Assembly (NCBI GenBank): GCA_027475525.1
Contig: JAMWFC010000022.1
Span: 156,703-220,702, forward strand
From: Macrolepiota albuminosa
Taxonomy: Eukaryota > Basidiomycota > Agaricomycetes > Agaricales > Agaricaceae
Length of the DNA stretch: 64,000 nucleotides
Direction: 5' to 3'
The notes under the pieces are model-generated. The model made no database searches. It saw nothing but the letters and a program-made list of their open reading frames with translations, and was not told the DNA's origin. Below are positions 57,470-64,000 of the stretch, piece by piece (position 1 is the first letter of the stretch; each line of letters opens with the position of its first letter). A program made the position numbers and the translations under genes.

Positions 57470-59600
57470 CTGAAGGCAAGGAGGCAGTTGTGGTTGATCC
57501 TGAGACCAAAGAAAAGCAATGCCATGCTGCTATTACTGCATGAACAGCATGTCTTGGAGGTGCAAAGGTGGGAATGGTGCTTATGTTTGACTGACCTCCA
57601 TCTGTGAAAAAGTGATCCTCCTTTTCACTTTCTACTAAAGGCAAATTCCAAGCAACTTGCAGCTTATCTTTTTCTATGCCAGTTCTCTTTGCTTTTTAAT
57701 GTGCAAGTTCTTCTAAGAGGAAAGCACTCAAGACTTCTAAGGCAGCATCTGCTGTAAGTAATGAGATTGTTAGTAGCTCAGACAATGCACTAACTATGAG
57801 TGACTAAGACATTCTTGGTACCACTCTGATCATTAGCAAGAGCATGGCAAAAGAGCATATAGGAGACGTCTAAGAAGCAGTTGGTGAATTTGACAAAGTA
57901 GCAAATGAACCTAAATATCCAACTTCTATTGTTGCTTGAGAAGTTAAAGAACCTGTCATCATGAAACATTCTACCAGAAAAGTTGAGCACATCAAGGAAT
58001 CTATTGAGACTCTAGCAGAAAAGCTGGTGTCTGAAGCTGATAAATTTTCTCATGTTGTTGATTCTCATTATTTGTCAGAATATTTTGCTGAACTTACTGA
58101 TGAGCAGAATATTATAAAAGTTGTTTATGACAATGTTTGTATTCTTCTTGAGAACTTGGTGTTGAGTTGAGAACAAGGTTTTGAAATCATTCAAGAATGT
58201 CTTGGGTATGCAAGGCCATGAGTTTTAGTTTGTTTTGTATCAATAACTAATATTTGCTTTAGGCTGAAGTAGATACATCATTGTATGCAATCTATTGAAG
58301 TAGCACAGAGGGCCCTGGACCTCATGCTTCAAAGTGTAACTGATTCTGGGCCCAAGACCTTTGGAAAGTATCTTTATAAAAATAGTTTGTACTCATTTAA
58401 ACTATCAGTGGATGACAGCTAAAATTATTATACAATGTAGGTTCTGTTATTCAGAACATCACAAAGTTACAGGCAGAGATTGAGTTTATATGTTTCCTGG
58501 TTCTCAGTGCTGCTTTACAGATATGTTGTATGTTTTTATGTACAAGAACAATGATCTCGTTTGCTAATCATTATTCTTCCCCCATAGATTGACAAATATC
58601 AGGCCAAAAATGCGCTAAAGAAGATTGGCATTGCCAAAGTTTGTGAACATATTAGTCTACAAGTGTTATATTCTGATGTCTACTGTTTAAGTTGTTGTTC
58701 CTTTCATGACTTTAACTATTGTAGATCAGACAATTCAATCATTTGATGCTGAGAAAGCATCACAAGATGCAGAACTTTCCCAAAAATAGGCAGGATTACA
58801 AACTCTTCATATTGTAGACATATGTGTTTTTTTTTTTTCAGTACCCTAGTGTGATGCTTATGTGTAGATGTTTTTCAGGGGCCGGATGCTGTTTGTACAT
58901 AATATATTCTAATCAGCATTACTTACTTACTGGTCTCATAGGTTCATATTCAACAGGTTGGACAGAGAGAGCTCAGATGTGCATTACGTCTGATACAGAA
59001 GACAGTGGAGTATAAGAAGAAAAAATAGGTTTTTTTTAAGAAAGCTAATCTTAAGAGTTTGTGTTTGATAAGCCAATCTATCACAGTCATCCACTATGAG
59101 TTTCAACACTGTTCAGAGATGGTCCATTATATAATCACTCAAACCATATATCTCAGCCTCCCCACAGTGCCAGTCTCAAGTACTAATGTATGCATTGACT
59201 ATCTCTCACTGAAATTAGGGCTTATAAATGCAGGATTATGGGCGTGCATTAATGTAAATCAGGTTCTATATCCAGTACAGCTAGTCGAAGAAAACTGGTT
59301 GAAATGGAAAGGTCAGATGTATATGACTCTTTCAGAAAATAACGTACTTATATTAACATCTGATTTTATTGCTATATATTAAGGCGTGTTTTTATCTAAT
59401 TTGCTGAGTGTTAGGATATTAATACTGAAGCAGAATATTTGCTTCTCATTCTTAATCAGTGGTCCATGCAATTCAACAATTTCAACTCTTCAACTAAGAA
59501 AAAGCTCTCCACATATTCTCTAAGATTAATTCTTCTCTCTTTAATATCATTTGTACCTATTTCAGATATGGAGGATTATAATTCTAGTGAGGTACTGTCT
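57470..59600 (+). pseudogene. Decayed coding traces, unknown, probably repeat-derived
   Basis: After the LTR the plus strand reads AEGKEAVVVDPETKEKQCHA, then with stops SSSKRKALKTSKAASAVSNE and at 57961-58170 STRKVEHIKESIETLAEKLV, SEADKFSHVVDSHYLSEYFA. A further weak trace is at 59059-59382. These are helical, Lys/Glu-rich stretches without known motifs. They may continue the coding trace on the other side of the LTR (56320-56490). Confidence 0.25.
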
Positions 59601-59851
59601 CTGCCTATGCATTAGGGGCCAGCAACATTTTCAATGCTGCCTGCACTACTAAATGAAATTCCAAACTATCATTGTAGCTTTGTTGGCAATCATTGGCTTT
59701 CCATAAGAAAAGTCTTTAAGTGCTGCTTTTGAGATATGGCAGGCATGTAAATTGGATTCTGTGAAAGCTCAGAGGAGATGTTTGGAGCTTTTGAAGTTGA
59801 AGGAGCATAGATGCTGTAGATATGCATTGTCATTACAATGTTATCACATGC

Positions 59852-60789
59852 TGATGACGCCCAAAGTTTGGTCAGCAACAAATATTACTATAGTGTTACC
59901 ATACCAATTGCTTGCATTGGGCACGCTATAAGTGATGTGAGGAGTCCCGGGCAGGTCCCAGAGAATGCGCCTATGAAAATAAAGAAAAAGTCAGTAAGAA
60001 AGTCAGCAAGTGTCGAGCGCTAAGGTAAAGCGCCTAGGGAAGGAGCGGTAAGTGAACGCGGCAAAGGTCAGCAGCAAGAACCCGGTATGCTTAGCAAGGT
60101 CTAAGCGTCGATAATGCCTGCCGTAGCTGCAAGGCGCAAATGTGTCGAGTGTTGGCGAGCGTCTGTAACTGCCGATGAGTTTGACGTTGCCGACCGTAAA
60201 TGAGCTCTTGAGCGTAAGGGAGACTGAAGAAAGGGGAGTAGTAAACTCTGGTCTATTGTTCTCTGGCGTATGTACAAGTCGGTAAGTACTTTATATACTA
60301 CAAGGAGTTCACCGTCACCAGTGACCAACCATTGCCAAAGTGCGGTAAACTGGAAAATTTCATAGGGGAAGCTCCAATGGTTTCAGATCCCTACCGTCCA
60401 TTCAAGACCCTTAGCGCCACCAGGCAGCAGATCGCGGTGCTAAATCATCAATCCATCACCCTTCTGTCTGTCCAAAGTGCTTAGCGATGTCAGGCGCCGA
60501 ATCAAGGTGCTAAGCGGTGTCAGACGCCAAGGTCAAACGCCAAGCTGTCCGTCAGTTTTTGATAGATCATCAAGCTTCTCGCTAAGCGCTGTCGTCAGTG
60601 ACTGATGCCATCTGTCAGTTGTCATTCTGTCTGCCGTTGGCGCTATCACTGATTGGATCTGCTTCTTGCCGTGCGCGGCTGTCAAATATCGCCAAAATTG
60701 GATAATTAGCGTGCGCTAAGGTACCCCGAGTCGGTGCCGTGTTGCCGTCGCCTGCCGTTGATGCGCTGATCCTGTATGGGGTCCTATCA
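59852..60789 (-). repeat. 3' LTR of a minus-strand Gypsy element (same family)
   Basis: 938 bp, the inverse of the LTR at 26827-27764, with about ten differences seen by eye. On the minus strand it starts TGATAGGACC at 60789 and ends GTCATCA at 59852. It is preceded (on the minus strand) by a polypurine tract, so the internal region of this copy lies to the right and this is its 3' LTR. The TATA box lies near 60290. Confidence 0.88.
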
Positions 60790-60801
60790 TCTCCCCCCAA
60801 C
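60790..60801 (-). other. Polypurine tract of the minus-strand Gypsy element
   Basis: On the minus strand GTTGGGGGGAGA directly precedes the LTR start TGATAGG. This is the position and composition of the primer for plus-strand DNA synthesis in LTR retroelements. It fixes the element's orientation. Confidence 0.75.
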
Positions 60802-60958
60802 TGAAAAATTGACTGTCCTCAGTCACCAAATAAGGCTACTGTTACCGCTTTTGTGACAAGTGGTCCGTGCGTTCTTGAGATTTTGTTTATAGTCCTGGCA
60901 CGTGAGTTTGGACTTCATTTCTTCTCCCCATCTTTACCTGGCGCTCAAAAATTAAAAT

Positions 60959-63374
60959 ATGTCCTTCTGTATTCCAACTCCGCCTCCCGTCCCATCTTGC
61001 GAGGCTCAAGACGCCGCCTCCACCTACATCACTAAGGCAAACAATTTTATTAAGCGCATCGAGGGTGTGGGCGTGGAGGCGCCTTCAAACCTAGTCATTG
61101 CGGTAATGAAGTTGTTGGAGCGCTGGTACGAAGTTCGTGTCCTTGGCGTAGGCTGGGACAAGGAAATTGAAGTGCGGGAGTGGTGCTGGGTGCGGTACGT
61201 CGATAATCTGGGGTCTGAGTAGCTGGGTCCCTTCTCTCGCTTTGTAAGTTTTTATGATTGCTTGCCACGTCGCTAGCTAACTGATTCCCTAGGCGCCTCC
61301 TCCCGTTCCAACCATTGAGGACGAACTGGAGGACATCCTCTCTGGCGCCTTGCCAATGACGGTAAGCCCGCCAGCGCCTGAATGAGTATTTCTAACTGTA
61401 ATTTCTAACTTAGCTGTGGTCTGATCTATCTCCTCACAGCAAGCAAGAGGTTTTGGCGCCTCTCGCCAACCTGCAGGTTGATGCCGAGATGGCAGCAATT
61501 TGCGAGAGCGTGTTGGAAGAGGCGTCCCAAGATGTCAAGGAGAGGACCAAGGCCCTGGAGGAGCAAGAGGCCGTTGGCGATAACCTGGTCGCCAGCGAGA
61601 AGTCGCCAATTGCAAGGAGGCAGGTGTCTGGTGGGAAGGATTCCCACGCTGGTAGTGCCCAGAGCCCAGCACTGCCGGCAAGCAAATCGGGCTCTCCGAT
61701 CAAGCCTGGCAAGACTTTGAAAAAGAAGGTAAGTTTGAGGGTTCTTACCGCTAGCGACCGTCGCTTATCCCACCCTAAGTCTCGTAAGGCTGCCGCCCCT
61801 CGTTACACGGTGAGTTTGTTATGCCAAAGTACTTTCCCTGCTAACCAACTAGTTGGCAGGCACCAACGCAAACCTCCTTTAGCAATGCAGAGCTGAAGGG
61901 TTTGTTGGTGGCACGACGAGATGAGGCGGTTTTGGATGAAGGATTGGAGGCAGGGGTGGTCTTGCCGGAGATGAAGGACAAGAGGACGGCAAGCCCAGTG
62001 GCAAGACGGGAGTTCAAGGACTCCCAAGGAGCAGTAAGTACTTTGGCTTTCCTTACCGCTCTTGCTAACATTCTTGTAGTGCGACAAGTGCTGGGCCGAC
62101 AACGACCCAGAGGGGTGTTGGTACCCCACTGGTGGCCAGCCCTGCTACCGGTGCGGTACGCTAAAACGGGCTTGTACTTTGGACAGCGCTAAGAGTTGTG
62201 AACGCGGTGGAGCTCCCGACGTGGTAGTGGAGCACACTTTCAAGCGTGCCGTCCTCGTCAAGAGGGCACGGGAGTTCGTCGAGGGGGAGAGGAAGAAGCA
62301 GGCCGCTGGCGACGCGGCCGCAATTAGCAAGAGTTCCCTGGCACTGCCGATGCATCAAGGGACGAATCCGCAACAGTCGGCAACCGTGGCACTGGAGAGC
62401 GCCAAGGGACTACAGTCCCTTCAAAACGACAAGTCTCCTCGCCCGCCAAAGGGAAGGGCAAGGCTAAGCGCACACAGGTAGTGGAGTCTCCTCCCCCTAC
62501 CCCCGAGGACGTGGAGATGGAGGAGTTAGAGAAGGCGCTTGCTGCCAGTCGCCTACCGGTCAGGGATTCAGAGGCTGGGCCAAGTAAGTTGCTTTCTCCC
62601 ATCCACTTGAGGGGGGTATCTCTGCCGGCTGCCGATGAGGACGACACGGTTATGGCCCCCCCGCCAACGGAAGAGCAGCAAGAGGGGGAACCATTGGCAG
62701 TGGCAGCAAGGGGAGGGGAAAGCCCTGTGGCGATGGCAACGACTGCCGATGACGAGGACGCAGATGGGGAAGACGACGTGGGTGGAGAAGAAACCTTGGC
62801 GACACAGTGCCAAGGCGATGGGGAGGAGACATCGGCAAGGGAGGTAGTGGCAGGAGTTGAGGAAGCGGCAGGAGCTGCCTGGGAGGAGCCTGAGTGGCGG
62901 TGGCTACCGCCATATGGTAACGTTGCCCCCTGGGAGGTGTCAGACCCCGAGGACGTTGCCGGGCTGGAACCAAGGCGCCCCGTAATCGCCAGGATCAATC
63001 CTGCTTGGACGCCTCAACCGCAACCGACAGTTACTGGCGACGCCTTCCAGTGGCTGGGGCAAGACCTCGTCTACCCAGTCGTAGCGCTAAACCCTCGCGA
63101 CATGTTGGAGCGATATTCGAGGAGGGCGGCAACGATGGCGACGTCCATGGAACGGGAATGGGAACGGGTGCAGGGCCAGCTCATGGCACTTTGCTTGCGG
63201 TATTCCAACTTGGGCCGCAGCCTGCACGTTCTGCGAGATTACCAAGACGATTGCCAAGCCGCTATGGATTGGCAAACCGCAAATAACATCTTGCTGGGCA
63301 ACTTGCTTCCCCTTCGCGAATCCTCCCTGCCAGTCTCTGACGAGTCTTTGCCGATGGAGGACAATAGCGAGTAA
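60959..63374 (+). CDS. Intron-containing cysteine-cluster gene on the antisense strand of a Gypsy element
   Basis: ATG 60959 (MSFCIPTPPPVPSCEAQDAA). Probable exons: 60959-61243 (in-frame TAG at 61220-61222), 61293-61361, 61444-61728, 61780-61809, 61860-62033, 62080 onward and an open frame ending TAA after 63374. All introns are GT-AG, 45-82 bp, and join in phase. A helical N-terminal region (TYITKANNFIKRIEG, MKLLERWYEVRVLGV; LANLQVDAEMAAICESVLEE) leads to a cysteine cluster: CDKCWADNDPEGCWYP, PCYRCGTLKRACTLDSAKSC. A basic stretch (AKGKGKAKRTQ), a long acidic Pro/Ala-rich region and a helical C-terminus (MEREWERVQGQLMALCLRYS) follow. One frame change near 62420 and the TAG suggest this copy may be damaged. 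It could be a DNA- or nucleic-acid-binding protein by its cysteine cluster, but function is unknown. Confidence 0.6.
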
Positions 63375-64000
63375 ATGGACCTTAGCGTAGATAGGCCGTT
63401 TTTGTATATATTTTGTTGGCGCCCCGTATTTGATATATTTTTTTTGCTGTTTCCCTACCGAGTGGAGGAATTGAGTCTAGTCTGAGTTAGCGAACCATCA
63501 CAGGGTAAGTTAAGTAAGGTAACGGGAAGATGAGCGGTAAGCATTTGTTAAAGTAGGTGCCAGCAAGAGGAGAAGTAGATGAGGGACTTAGACAAATTTT
63601 GAGGAAAAAGGGAAACACTCAGTAAATCATCATAGCGAAAAACCCTTGGCGAGAGTTGCGCAGGGCACTAAGCGTTGGCGGCACGCTAGCGCTGCGGCTT
63701 GAATATGTAAGGAATTGTCTGTTGGATATAGTACAGTAAGTATCGGCAAGAAAGATAAGTAAGGTAAGTAATAGAAACAAAAGAGCTCATCAATATATTC
63801 TTTTCTAATTATTTTCTTCTTCTTCAACTAAAGTCGGCAAGTCATCATCGTCTAATAATTTGGTTTCTTCAAGTTCTCTCAGCTTGGCGGTGTCAATGTC
63901 TAGCGCTTCAAGCAGCAAGTCGATCACTTGGATTCAAGCGGGCCAGGAAATTTTCACAATAGAAGTTTCGAGGCAGGCCAGCAGCAGCATGGGATATGTG

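Larger units (their letters stand above)
60790..64000 (-). mobile_element. Internal region of the minus-strand Gypsy element, partial, with antisense cargo gene
   Basis: The region lies inside the element as judged by the LTR and polypurine tract at 60789-60801. It continues beyond the window end, so pol is not seen with certainty. The stretch 63375-64000 is non-coding on the plus strand; at its end the minus strand shows short acidic frames (ALDIDTAKLRELEETKLLDDD near 63930-63840). The word usage (TTACCG, GCGCTAA, TTAGCGC) matches the plus-strand Gypsy body. Confidence 0.6.

Noticed and set aside
26827..60789. The two nearly identical LTRs as the two ends of one element
   Set aside because: They are in opposite orientation, 32 kb apart, with unrelated genes and a gap between them; each has its own internal region on a different side.
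62324..62998. Minus-strand Ser/Thr-rich open frame inside the Gypsy internal region
   Set aside because: It is the shadow of the acidic Pro/Ala-rich part of the plus-strand cargo gene and has no gag or pol motif.

Overview
This 64-kb window looks like nuclear DNA of a mushroom-forming basidiomycete (Agaricomycete). The evidence is many short GT-AG introns of about 50-60 bp, gene families typical of that group (tubulin cofactor C, a GH43 enzyme, WD40-phosphatase, membrane/coiled-coil hypotheticals), a KDZ-type cysteine cluster, and heavy loads of Gypsy, Copia, Tc1/mariner and Helitron elements. Species cannot be named from the sequence. A 100-N gap at 34630-34729 separates two contigs. At least fifteen near-perfect tandem duplications with a period of exactly 77 bp are scattered through both contigs. 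That constant period points to a k-mer assembly artefact, and several apparent frameshifts in the transposon genes come from it.

Layout. 1-9 kb: decayed repeat-associated genes (a KDZ-linked cysteine cluster, a repeat-associated hypothetical gene interrupted by an LTR-like insertion, a cysteine-cluster/coiled-coil gene), a cluster of tRNA-derived SINE-like units, and a degenerate minisatellite with perfect palindromes. 9.57-11.18 kb: a Tc1/mariner copy with long inverted repeats and a DD34E transposase broken by three TAG codons. 11.2-15.3 kb: AT-rich sequence with a decayed multi-exon gene. 15.33-23.99 kb: two Helitrons on the minus strand joined end to end with no spacer and inserted precisely between an A and a T. 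One carries a Rep/PIF1-helicase gene that lacks the HUH part of Rep; the other is non-autonomous and consists largely of a 26-copy, 61-bp minisatellite. 24-26.8 kb: AT-rich spacer. 26.83-34.63 kb: a Gypsy element with its 5' LTR, gag and pol, cut off by the gap.

34.7-52.4 kb is the gene-rich part: membrane/coiled-coil genes, a WD40-inositol-phosphatase fragment, a GH43 gene lacking its 3' end, a mitochondrial carrier with an internal deletion, an NmrA-like gene lacking its 5' end, coiled-coil and WD40 genes, and two genes that read as intact (tubulin-binding cofactor C and an alpha/beta hydrolase). 53.6-59.8 kb is again transposon debris (Copia RNase H and LTR, a diverged Gypsy LTR, decayed coding traces).

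59.85-64 kb holds the 3' end of a second, minus-strand copy of the same Gypsy family (938-bp LTR plus polypurine tract). Its internal region carries a multi-intron gene on the opposite strand with a cysteine-cluster domain. This antisense, intron-bearing cargo gene and the tandem Helitron pair with its minisatellite are the two most unusual structures in the window.
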